A stretch of DNA of 64,000 nt, taken from NCBI RefSeq assembly GCF_000515235.1, contig NZ_KI911558.1:2511896-2575895 (forward strand), in the 5' to 3' direction. Positions 38,693 through 45,857 of the stretch are shown here, in pieces (the stretch's first letter is position 1; each line of letters opens with the position of its first letter). Made by a program: the position numbers and the translations under genes. The notes below the pieces were generated by a model. It ran no database searches and had not been told where the DNA came from. It saw nothing but the letters and a program-made list of their open reading frames with translations. Origin of the DNA: Synechococcus sp. CC9616. GTDB lineage: Bacteria > Cyanobacteriota > Cyanobacteriia > PCC-6307 > Cyanobiaceae.

Positions 38693-39019
38693 ATGAGCAA
38701 GAGCGAGTTACGGAGATTCATTCATGACGCCAACCGATCGGATGAAATCAAGGCAAAGCTCTCGACTGCTGGTCCCGAGCAGATTCTTCAGATTGCTCAA
38801 AGTTATGGGTTTAATTTCTCCGATGAAATAAAAGGTAGGTTCATCAATCGATGGTATGGAGTGTATTTCTGCCCGGATCGCGAAGAGGTTGATCAGCTGT
38901 GCCCATGTCTAAAGCCGAATGGATTCCCCACGCTTGCCCATTACTCTCAATCAACTTGTAATGTTGAAATGCAACAGGAGGAGAAGAATTTTCGTTCAGG
39001 AGAAAAGTATTTTCGCTGA
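38693..39019 (+). CDS. Nif11-like domain protein
   Basis: 108 residues. The first half, MSKSELRRFIHDANRSDEIK...ILQIAQSYGFNFSDEIKGRF, is a single Nif11-type domain closely resembling those at 32052-32603, including the GFNFS end. The C-terminal half has four Cys (FCPDREEVDQLCPCLKP and STCNVEM) and could bind metal. No processing or transport genes are nearby. Divergent from the pentapeptide-repeat gene. Confidence 0.75.
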   Translation: MSKSELRRFIHDANRSDEIKAKLSTAGPEQILQIAQSYGFNFSDEIKGRFINRWYGVYFCPDREEVDQLCPCLKPNGFPTLAHYSQSTCNVEMQQEEKNFRSGEKYFR

Positions 39020-39047
39020 ATGTCTAAGGGTAACCAAATGAGCTGGC

Positions 39048-39227
39048 TTACAGCCCAAGGAATTTTGCGGGAATGCCATCAAGCCCGTTGTAGCCGAGCA
39101 TCTGAGCGATCAAATTGATGGTCATGCCACCCAGGTGAATAGCTGCAATAAGAATCAAGCCGCGCCAAAGCTTTTCAAATGTTGCGGGAGGGTTGCCCTG
39201 GGACCATGCGCTCGACTGCTCTGGCAT
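39048..39227 (-). CDS. Small single-helix membrane protein
   Basis: 59 residues with a soluble N-terminus (MPEQSSAWSQGNPPATFEKL) followed by a hydrophobic segment, WRGLILIAAIHLGGMTINLI, and a short tail ending AKFLGL. It resembles small thylakoid proteins in size and layout but lacks the E-x2-N-G-R motif of high-light-inducible proteins. It fills the gap between the Nif11 gene and cpcT. No family recognised. Confidence 0.6.
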   Translation of the reverse strand: MPEQSSAWSQGNPPATFEKLWRGLILIAAIHLGGMTINLIAQMLGYNGLDGIPAKFLGL

Positions 39228-39311
39228 GAATCAGCTAGTTGTTCTTGGATAAAAATACGTTTTTGAGATTTTCATGGAGCATTCCTCATTACTTCTTTAC
39301 AAAAAATCTCG

Positions 39312-39923
39312 TCACGCCCACCACTGTGGCGGGATTTCCTCAGACCAGTCTTCCTCGCGATGGAAGTGGAAGTCTCCAGCGACTGATCCCCAGATCCGTT
39401 GGTGTGTTGTCAGGTCATAGCCCCGGTCCAGGGTGGTCATTCCCTCAGGACTGAGTTGAAAATGGCTCTTCAGGTAGGTGTCGACGCCGTTTCGATGCAC
39501 GATGCAGCGACAACCCGGTTCGGTGGCGCCGACAAACGTTGAAGGGCCGCTTGGGGTGACGTCGTAGGCGCAACCTTCAAGGGCATCTAGCGCTGTTTCT
39601 GCAATAGCGTTGCGAACCGCACGAACTTCAGACGCGCCCTGAAAACGTTGTGGCTCCTTCAGGCGAAAGTTGATCACACGAATGGACGTCGTCTCCCCAT
39701 GGAGAGTCGGCCGCAGAATTCGAACCCGATAGGGCTGATTCGGGTCGACGGCATAACCCTGTTCGAGCAACAGCGTGGGCGTTGAAAAGTGCGGTAAGGC
39801 CCTGTATTTGAGAATGATGTGGGCAAAGAATGGGGGATTCTCAAAGGCCTGCTGCTGATTGCTATGCCGTCCGGTGAGCAAGCTGCAGAACTGCTGAAGG
39901 AGCTCACTGCCGACCTGTGGCAT
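39312..39923 (-). CDS. cpcT: Bilin lyase for the beta-phycocyanin Cys153 site (CpcT)
   Basis: A 203-residue T-type lyase. LLQQFCSLLTGRHSNQQQAF, IILKYRALPHFSTPTLLLEQ, GYAVDPNQPYRVRI, EGCAYDVTPS, GCRCIVHRNG and LDRGYDLTTHQRIWGSVAGD align block by block with the CpeT at 32912-33529. Members acting on phycocyanin load the bilin at beta Cys153/155. It lies 64 bases after the CpcG/CpcL-type gene on the same strand, which favours CpcT over a second CpeT. Confidence 0.85.
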   Translation of the reverse strand: MPQVGSELLQQFCSLLTGRHSNQQQAFENPPFFAHIILKYRALPHFSTPTLLLEQGYAVDPNQPYRVRILRPTLHGETTSIRVINFRLKEPQRFQGASEVRAVRNAIAETALDALEGCAYDVTPSGPSTFVGATEPGCRCIVHRNGVDTYLKSHFQLSPEGMTTLDRGYDLTTHQRIWGSVAGDFHFHREEDWSEEIPPQWWA

Positions 39924-39987
39924 GGACCGAAAACAGGAGCGCTGGCCTTGAACCTAGTCAGCTCTCTGCCACCACGTGTTGGGCCGA

Positions 39988-40755
39988 TCAGGTGCGCAGC
40001 ATCTCGCCGGCGATTGTGAGCAGCACCCGTCCGAGCTCGAACGCACCAACGGTCGCCAAGACCAGCCAGGCTTTCAGGGCCCATGCAGGCGGTTGTCCAT
40101 TGACCCACACCGGGGAGGTCTGCATCTGCGATGCGACGAGCAGATCCATCCGATTCGGGCTCGGTGCCCGATCCTGCAGGGAATCGCGCCAGTCGGCTCC
40201 ATAGCGAGGGAATTGTTGGTAAACCGGGGTTTCACCAAGAGCTCGGCCCGGCAGAACACGCGACCTCTGCTGCGGGACCAGGTCATAGCCAAAACAATTC
40301 ATGTATTCCGGGCTGTCCAGCAAGGTGTCGATAAAGGCTGCGAAGCCCTTCTCTCCAATCACGATCGACCAGGCTCGGCGTTCGCTGTCTCCGTGGGTCG
40401 GGCGGCCGAGTACACGCCCTACAACCTGATCCACCATCCGGTAGTTCGAACTGCACTGGTAGTAGCCCTGCTGAAATCGCTCGGAGAGGAGCAGGCCACG
40501 GATGAAATCCCGAACAGTGATATTGCCGCTGCGAAGCTGAGACTCAAGGAAGGGCTCCCGATCAGAGAGCATGGCGTGGAAGAACACCTGGCGGTAAGCC
40601 TGTTCAATCAGGGTGTCCATCTCGCCGCGGATCGTCTCGTCTCCAGCAGCTGAAGAGGTATAGATCTGACCTCGAACCGTGCTGTTATCGCCTGCGAGAT
40701 TGCTGACGCGACCGTTCTGCGTGATGAGCTGGTACTCAAGGAGCGGGATGGCCAT
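39988..40755 (-). CDS. cpcG2: Rod-core or rod-membrane linker, CpcG2/CpcL-like
   Basis: A 255-residue linker. The start MAIPLLEYQLITQNGRVSNL is that of CpcG proteins, and the rod-linker domain spans about 45-180 (LIEQAYRQVFFHAMLSDREP, RDFIRGLLLSERFQQGYYQ). The C-terminal 32 residues, from AWALKAWLVLATVGAFELGR to the end, form one hydrophobic helix. CpcG1 proteins end in a soluble core-binding tail. CpcL proteins end in such a helix and tie core-less rods to the membrane and photosystem I. The gene is probably what WH8102 work calls CpcG2. No core-binding domain follows. Confidence 0.82.
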   Translation of the reverse strand: MAIPLLEYQLITQNGRVSNLAGDNSTVRGQIYTSSAAGDETIRGEMDTLIEQAYRQVFFHAMLSDREPFLESQLRSGNITVRDFIRGLLLSERFQQGYYQCSSNYRMVDQVVGRVLGRPTHGDSERRAWSIVIGEKGFAAFIDTLLDSPEYMNCFGYDLVPQQRSRVLPGRALGETPVYQQFPRYGADWRDSLQDRAPSPNRMDLLVASQMQTSPVWVNGQPPAWALKAWLVLATVGAFELGRVLLTIAGEMLRT

Positions 40756-40826
40756 GAGATGAGCCGTAAGTAGAAATACTTGGTTGAGATCTTGATTTGG
40801 TTCTGCGGTGCTCCGCTGGTCTCTTA

Positions 40827-41402
40827 TCAGCTCTTAACTGCAGATTTGTTGAGCTGGGCGCTGAGGTGCCGGAAGCAGTCGCGAATGAGTTGCTGATCGC
40901 TTTCCTGCGAGATCCCCTCCAACACAAGCTCTTTCAGTTGATCGAGGGCGATGTTCATCCCTTCTGTGGGCACGTTCATCTGCCGATACAGCTCTCGCAG
41001 TGCCGCCATTCCTTGCGGGTTTGTAAAGGTGCTCTGATTGCAGGCCACTGCGTAAATGATCACGCGGAGAAAGTTCCAGCAATCTCGCCAACAGGCCTCC
41101 GCCCTCTCTGCCGGAAACAACGCACCACCAGGTTCCACCAGCTGCGGCTGTGCTTCAAGCAGGTGGGCCCTCGCTTTGTTCACCAACTGATCTGCCCTGT
41201 TCAGCAGATTGCCGGGAAGCCCGCCATCCACGGCGGATGCCTGGCAGATGCCTTCCAGTTCCTCGTGCGTGAGCAGTCGTTGGGCCTGGTCTGCCTTGCT
41301 GATGATGGTGCGAGTGGTTTGCGGTAGTGCAAGGTTCGTGCTGAGGCCCTGCACCTGGGCGTTTTGGATCAGGGTCTTGACGTCGGGCTTTTGGGAGCTC
41401 AA
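40827..41402 (-). CDS. Orphan phycobiliprotein-fold protein
   Basis: 191 residues from TTG 41402. The segment EACWRDCWNFLRVIIYAVAC (about 102-121) matches the bilin-site helix of phycobiliproteins, AACLRDxExxLRYVxYAxxxG. It keeps the Cys (104), Arg (106) and Asp (107) that bind and protonate the bilin. The following GMAALRELYRQMNVPTEGMN parallels [17 protein letters not shown]. It therefore has the globin-like fold, but it is not any standard subunit: the N-terminal helices are rearranged and the beta-type second Cys is missing. Its start overlaps the stop of an unknown partner. It may bind a bilin or help assembly. Confidence 0.7.
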   Translation of the reverse strand: MSSQKPDVKTLIQNAQVQGLSTNLALPQTTRTIISKADQAQRLLTHEELEGICQASAVDGGLPGNLLNRADQLVNKARAHLLEAQPQLVEPGGALFPAERAEACWRDCWNFLRVIIYAVACNQSTFTNPQGMAALRELYRQMNVPTEGMNIALDQLKELVLEGISQESDQQLIRDCFRHLSAQLNKSAVKS

Positions 41403-41824
41403 GGGTTGGTGATGGCAACCGGGGTAGCGATCAGCCAGCCGTGGCGCTCAAGGTAAAAAGCCCACACCAGATCTTTCCCCAGCCCCGGGCAACGGTTGAC
41501 GGCAGCGTCCGTGAGTTCCGGCGCCACACCCAGTTGCGACAGAAGTAAGGCGACGGCCTCAGGGCTGGAGGCCGTGGCGGTGCGGATGGCTGATCCAACG
41601 ACCCAGGTCAGACGTGTGTCCTTGAGATCTCCTCTGCTTTTCTCGCAAGCCAGAAGCAGATTGGCCGGTGTGGTGTGTTGCTCGAAAGTCTCCTGCCAGA
41701 GCGCGATGTTGTCATCGAGAAGATTGATTCGAAAACAACCTTCTCCCACGGGTAAATCCAGCTCGCCTCTAGTGCCCGCCTGTTCCTGCAGCGCAGCAAT
41801 TCTTGAATCAGCCAGTGCGTTCAT
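41399..41824 (-). CDS. Unknown protein coupled to the phycobiliprotein-fold orphan
   Basis: 141 residues from ATG 41824. It contains a helical N-terminus (ALADSRIAALQEQAGTRGEL), then LPVGEGCFRINLLDDNIALW, and a C-terminus ending WLIATPVAITNP. No recognised family, no membrane helix. Its stop overlaps the TTG start of the phycobiliprotein-fold gene by 4 bases, so translation of the two is coupled and they probably act together. Confidence 0.7.
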   Translation of the reverse strand: MNALADSRIAALQEQAGTRGELDLPVGEGCFRINLLDDNIALWQETFEQHTTPANLLLACEKSRGDLKDTRLTWVVGSAIRTATASSPEAVALLLSQLGVAPELTDAAVNRCPGLGKDLVWAFYLERHGWLIATPVAITNP

Positions 41825-41933
41825 CGAAAAACGCCACGAAAGTTGGATCTGTCCAGTGTCCCGGAATTTCTCCACCCCAGTCCCCGGTTCGTTGGAATCG
41901 ACATGCAGATCACGACACACACTGCAGGTGTCA

Positions 41934-42590
41934 TCAAGGGGATTCTTTGGAGGAAGCGGCCGAGGATTTCTTTTTCAGCAGGCCGGTGAAGGTGGCAAGG
42001 GCAAACATCGCAAGCAGCGCAATGCCCAGCGAGACACTGGCGCCCTTGGTGACTCCGGCTCCAACGGCAACAAGAATCGAATCACTGATCAGCACGCTGA
42101 TCAGCAGGGCTGGCGCAAAGATCCGCCAATGGGTGCGGCTGATGCCGATGGCATAGCTGAGGAAATCGAACAGGCCGGTCATGAGCAGTCCGGTCATCAG
42201 GAAGAAATTGCCTTCCAGCTGGTTCTTGCTGAAGCCGTCGATCTTCTCCATGGCGCCGGCACCCACGAGACGGCTCACTGGACCTCGCCCCCAGCGTCGG
42301 GCGATGTAGAAGGCCGAACTGCAGAACACCAGGTCGGAAAGAATGATGGTCAGATAGCCAACCTTGAAGCCCAGAAGGGACCCCGCCAGGAGTGAATAAA
42401 CGGAACTCGGTAGAGCGGGAAGAATGATGCTGATGCCACGCAGGAGAAACAGGCCCAGCGGGGCCCAGATTCCCATCTCGTTCACAGCGTTTTGAAGTGG
42501 TGCGATGCCGTAGCGCTGGAGATAAACAACAACGACGACAACAACGGCGACCCAGGCGCTGATCTTCAGTGCTGTCTTCAGCCTGGACAT
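41934..42590 (-). CDS. TVP38/TMEM64-family membrane protein
   Basis: A 218-residue protein with about six hydrophobic segments. The signature block ILPALPSSVYSLLAGSLLGF followed by GYLTIILSDLVFCSSAFYIA matches the VTT (DedA/TMEM64) domain, a family related to lipid scramblases. A Lys/Ser-rich soluble tail closes it. The substrate is unknown. It marks the end of the rod cluster and is divergent from the acidic hypothetical gene. Confidence 0.85.
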   Translation of the reverse strand: MSRLKTALKISAWVAVVVVVVVYLQRYGIAPLQNAVNEMGIWAPLGLFLLRGISIILPALPSSVYSLLAGSLLGFKVGYLTIILSDLVFCSSAFYIARRWGRGPVSRLVGAGAMEKIDGFSKNQLEGNFFLMTGLLMTGLFDFLSYAIGISRTHWRIFAPALLISVLISDSILVAVGAGVTKGASVSLGIALLAMFALATFTGLLKKKSSAASSKESP

Positions 42591-42708
42591 CTCATTGGCT
42601 CGAAAGCACTCGGGAATGTAGGGCAGTCGTGGTGTGCCTCACTGCCGTGTGGACACAAGGCACAGCATCGATACCATCAGCGAGATCTCTCCACACGAGG
42701 CCAGCCCG

Positions 42709-43122
42709 GTGACCACCACCTCCCCGCGCACCGCGTTTGAGCAGCAGTTGTGCACCCATCTGCTCAGTCTCAGTGAATTGGTGGAGACCCTGGCCGACCG
42801 TTTGATCGATCTGGACGCCAGGCTGGCCGAGGTTGAGGGGCAGCAGGTTGCTGATGCCGAGATCGCCGCAGTGAGTGATGACGCAGGCGAACTGCTTTCC
42901 GCGAGTGAAGAGAAAGTTCGAATGCTGCGGGAACGTCTGAACCCCAGCCAGGTGATGTCCCTTCACACCGTGGATTCGCCAGATTCCGCCGCTGACGAAG
43001 CCCCTCATCCCGAGGCGTTGAGGGAGGACGAATGCGTTGAGGACGAACGCGTTGAGGACGAGGCTATTAGTGATGACACTGAATACGTGGATGACCCGCA
43101 GATCGATCTGCTGTCGGCCTGA
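42709..43122 (+). CDS. Acidic hypothetical protein with a short Glu/Asp repeat
   Basis: 137 residues from GTG 42709. The N-terminal half is helical (QLCTHLLSLSELVETLADRL then IDLDARLAEVEGQQ), a likely coiled coil. The C-terminal part is very acidic with repeats of the type EDECVEDERVEDEA. No known domain. Its stop is immediately followed, on the other strand, by the stop of the next gene. Confidence 0.65.
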   Translation: MTTTSPRTAFEQQLCTHLLSLSELVETLADRLIDLDARLAEVEGQQVADAEIAAVSDDAGELLSASEEKVRMLRERLNPSQVMSLHTVDSPDSAADEAPHPEALREDECVEDERVEDEAISDDTEYVDDPQIDLLSA

Positions 43123-43362
43123 TCAGTCCAGCTCTAGAAGGCGAATGCGAAAACCAGCCACTTGACGTGCCATTTCAGGTGAACTGATCAGAAATGGATG
43201 GTCTGCCATCGCGGCCAGTACAGCTTCGAGATGGTCCGCCTGGCTGGCGGTGGAGCCTTTGCCGCTTCGAAGTTGTTTCCACGTGCGGTCGAAGACCATC
43301 GCGAAGCTGTCGGCGTTGTTAAACAGCCTGTCTGTCGCCGCATCGGGGGGGATGAAGGACAC
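43123..43362 (-). CDS. Conserved hypothetical small protein
   Basis: 79 residues: MSFIPPDAATDRLFNNADSF at the start and helical after, with FDRTWKQLRSGKGST and ISSPEMARQVAGFRIRLLEL at the end. No domain recognised. It lies just downstream of tRNA-Phe on the same strand. Confidence 0.65.
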   Translation of the reverse strand: MSFIPPDAATDRLFNNADSFAMVFDRTWKQLRSGKGSTASQADHLEAVLAAMADHPFLISSPEMARQVAGFRIRLLELD

Positions 43363-43384
43363 AGGACATTCGGCATCAAGGTGA

Positions 43385-43457
43385 TGCCAGGACCCAGATT
43401 TGAACTGGGGACACGGCGATTTTCAGTCGCCTGCTCTACCAACTGAGCTATCCCGGC
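43385..43457 (-). tRNA. tRNA-Phe (anticodon GAA)
   Basis: On the minus strand the acceptor strands GCCGGGA and TCCTGGC pair (one G-T), with discriminator A. The anticodon loop CTGAAAA exposes GAA, and the T arm is CCCAGTTCAAATCTGGG. The first ten bases are also the end of comF, whose TAG stop is tRNA positions 8-10. Confidence 0.97.
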
Positions 43458-44086
43458 GTGTCGCCTAAGCGACCGCGACATCTTAAATCACGGCCTGGGG
43501 GCGGTGTACGGGCAAGACAGATCAGCCCCGCGACTCGATGGCCCGATGCCTCGAGGGCGGAACAGGCCGCAAGTGCTGTCCCACCGGTCGTGAGAATGTC
43601 GTCGGCAAGCCAGATGACCTGATCGTTGCCTTGCCAGTCAGCTCTGGTTTCGGCGCGGAAGGCCCCCTGCAGATTGGCGAGCCGTTGGTGGCGGTTCAGG
43701 CTGTGCTGACCAACGCCAGCCCGGGTGCGCTGCAGCGTGGGACGAAACTCCATTCCCATCCCGGCTGCGATCAATTCAGGAAAGGACTGCCGCTGGCGAC
43801 GTCTCCAGCTTGGTATCGGCACTAACACTGCATTCCTTCCCAGGGTGCAGCGATCGGCCAGAAGCTGAACCAATCCCTGCAGCTGAGTTGTATCAGGAAC
43901 CAGGCGCTGTCTGATGACAAGCTTGCGGAACTCTCCTGAGTAAGAGGCCAGTGCCTGAAAGGGCAAAGGGTCTGTCCCGTTCAGAAGAGCCGTTGGAATC
44001 TCCAGTCGCCTGCGACAGAGATCGCAGGGACGTCCTCTTGCGCTGGCTTCAATGCCTTGCCGACAGAGCGGGCAGCAGGGTTCCAC
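43448..44086 (-). CDS. comF: ComF-family phosphoribosyltransferase-like protein
   Basis: A 212-residue protein. An N-terminal four-Cys zinc motif (CCPLCRQG and CDLCRRR) is followed by a type I phosphoribosyltransferase domain with VWLADDILTTGGTALAACS (the PRPP loop, acidic pair in ADDILTTG). ComF proteins take part in DNA uptake and natural transformation. Together with dprA in this window, this suggests competence. The stop codon lies inside tRNA-Phe. Confidence 0.9.
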   Translation of the reverse strand: MEPCCPLCRQGIEASARGRPCDLCRRRLEIPTALLNGTDPLPFQALASYSGEFRKLVIRQRLVPDTTQLQGLVQLLADRCTLGRNAVLVPIPSWRRRQRQSFPELIAAGMGMEFRPTLQRTRAGVGQHSLNRHQRLANLQGAFRAETRADWQGNDQVIWLADDILTTGGTALAACSALEASGHRVAGLICLARTPPPGRDLRCRGRLGDTPG

Positions 44087-44158
44087 CAGGAGGCTGCGGG
44101 CCGCTTCGAGAATGCAGTTCAGCAGTGTGGGGTTCGCAACTCCTGATCAGGATTCCCC

Positions 44159-44434
44159 TCAGCCGTTTTCTTTCGGCATGGCCCGAAGCATCGAGACCAG
44201 GGTGCGATGGGCATCATCGCTGTCGGTGAGGTTGTGATCGAAGCGGATGCGAACGGATTCGCCATCCACCTCCAGTTCCATGTCCTCAGGGGTGACAGAC
44301 ACCATGCGTGCGTTTGTTGGGGCACTGACGCCCCCGTAATGACGCGCGTAGGCCAGCACAGCCTCGGCGTGATCGTCATTCATGTGTCGGCAGATCCGAG
44401 TGCTGACGTCGGTGGTCAGTGGGTCGGCAGTCAT
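44159..44434 (-). CDS. DUF2470-domain protein
   Basis: A 91-residue protein from ATG 44434. RICRHMNDDHAEAVLAYARH and the later VSVTPEDMELEV form the DUF2470 domain, which occurs at the C-terminus of HugZ-like haem-handling proteins and alone in plants and cyanobacteria. Here it stands alone without the flavin-like partner domain. Its role is uncertain; haem or tetrapyrrole related binding is inferred from relatives. Confidence 0.8.
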   Translation of the reverse strand: MTADPLTTDVSTRICRHMNDDHAEAVLAYARHYGGVSAPTNARMVSVTPEDMELEVDGESVRIRFDHNLTDSDDAHRTLVSMLRAMPKENG

Positions 44435-44474
44435 GACGGAAACGGTTCTTTTGCAAACTCTGGCAGTGATCGGG

Positions 44475-44588
44475 TCAGCCGAAGCGATCCAAGAGCAGCA
44501 AGCCGAGCCGAATTCCACTGAACGCTACGTAGCCGGCCAGGATCACGAACAGTCCGATGGCCAGACCATCGCGCAACTTGTTGGGCAT
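44475..44588 (-). CDS. Very small membrane protein
   Basis: 37 residues: MPNKLRDGLAIGLFVILAGY followed by a second hydrophobic stretch, GIRLGLLLLDRFG. One or two short helices with a basic N-terminus, similar in form to small photosystem or cytochrome subunits but matching none I know. Lies between the FGGY kinase and the DUF2470 gene on the same strand, with tight spacing. Confidence 0.55.
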   Translation of the reverse strand: MPNKLRDGLAIGLFVILAGYVAFSGIRLGLLLLDRFG

Positions 44589-44613
44589 GACGCTCCAGCG
44601 GTGCGTTGAATTC

Positions 44614-45852
44614 TCACCCGGCGACGGCATCCAGTGCTAGACGTGCGACCCCGGCGGCTGGCGGATGAAAGCAACTCACGACCGGAACCCTTAACCGGCG
44701 TTCGCGAAGTCTTCTCCACTGCGGATTGCGGGCCCCGCCTCCGAGGCTGATCACCCGGCTGGGAGGTGATGCCCCGAGCTCCGTGAGGCAGTGCCAGCCC
44801 TGTTGTTCAATATCCGCCAAACCCTCCAGCAATCCGTGGAGGTAGAGCGCGTCGCTGACTGGGCGAGGCTCCAGAACGGGCTCAAGGTCCGGGTCGTCGA
44901 CGGGGAAGCGTTCGCCTCGTTTTGGGTATGGACGAAGGCTCAGGCCACTGTCCGTTTCTGGATCAATCTGCCGGCTGAGTTCCTTGAGCAGCTCGTCATC
45001 AAAAAAACGGCTTAGTACGCCACCGCCAGCATTGGAGGCTCCTCCACACAGCCAGCGTCCCCCTACCCGGTGACTGGTGATCCCCGGTCCCCGGATGGGT
45101 CGTTCCGTGAAACGCTTCATCACCAACGTGGTCCCCAAAACCGTGATTCCGTCGTCGTCTCCGGGATCCGCCGCCAGTACAGCTGCGTTGGAATCGGTTG
45201 TTCCTGCGATGACCTTCAGCTGTTCGGGCAAACCCAGTTCAACGGCGCGCTCAACGGCAATTCGCCCAAGCGTTGATCCGCTGGGACTGATCTGAGGCAG
45301 GGCATGCATCCATGTCTGCTCAACAACTCCAGGAAGCCAGGCGTTGTGCTCGAGATCCCATCCAAGCCTGATGTTGTTCCCTTCTTCTCCCCAACGCCAG
45401 TCGTTCAAAAGCCAACCGTTCAGCCAGTCCGCCTGATGGCGCACCAGCAGATCGCCGCCGTACTGCTGAATCAATTGCAAGCAGCGGGCAAGGCTGCTGC
45501 TCGTGCTGGCAGCCGGTCCACCATCAGGGACCAGCTGTTGAAGTTGTTCCGCGTGAACTGGAAAGGCTTCTGAGTATTGGAGTGCTCGGCTGATCGGTGC
45601 TCCATCGGGCTGGCAGGCCAACAGGGTGCCTGAGGTGCCATCCACAGCCAAGGCAAGCAATCGGCAACGCATTCCTTCAGGAATGGCGTGAATGAGCTCC
45701 CTGCATCCCTGCTGCCAATCTTCCGGCCGCGTCAGCCCTGTTCGATAGCGAGACGATTGGCTGTGCAGAATCGTTTTCTGCTCATTCAGCACGGCAACCC
45801 TGATGCCGCTGGTCCCCAGGTCGATACCCAGAACCAGCGGACTCTCCCCCAT
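44614..45852 (-). CDS. FGGY-family sugar kinase (possibly D-ribulose kinase)
   Basis: A 412-residue enzyme, shorter than most FGGY kinases (about 500). The N-terminal ATP-binding GIDLGTSGIRVAVLNE, the catalytic region LALAVDGTSGTLLAC, IAGTTDSNAAVLAADPGD, and the C-terminal VISLGGGARNPQWRRLRERR are clear. A short kinase of this type in S. elongatus acts on D-ribulose; that is the basis of the substrate guess. It is 5 bases after metK on the same strand. Confidence 0.85.
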   Translation of the reverse strand: MGESPLVLGIDLGTSGIRVAVLNEQKTILHSQSSRYRTGLTRPEDWQQGCRELIHAIPEGMRCRLLALAVDGTSGTLLACQPDGAPISRALQYSEAFPVHAEQLQQLVPDGGPAASTSSSLARCLQLIQQYGGDLLVRHQADWLNGWLLNDWRWGEEGNNIRLGWDLEHNAWLPGVVEQTWMHALPQISPSGSTLGRIAVERAVELGLPEQLKVIAGTTDSNAAVLAADPGDDDGITVLGTTLVMKRFTERPIRGPGITSHRVGGRWLCGGASNAGGGVLSRFFDDELLKELSRQIDPETDSGLSLRPYPKRGERFPVDDPDLEPVLEPRPVSDALYLHGLLEGLADIEQQGWHCLTELGASPPSRVISLGGGARNPQWRRLRERRLRVPVVSCFHPPAAGVARLALDAVAG

Positions 45853-45857
45853 CGGGT

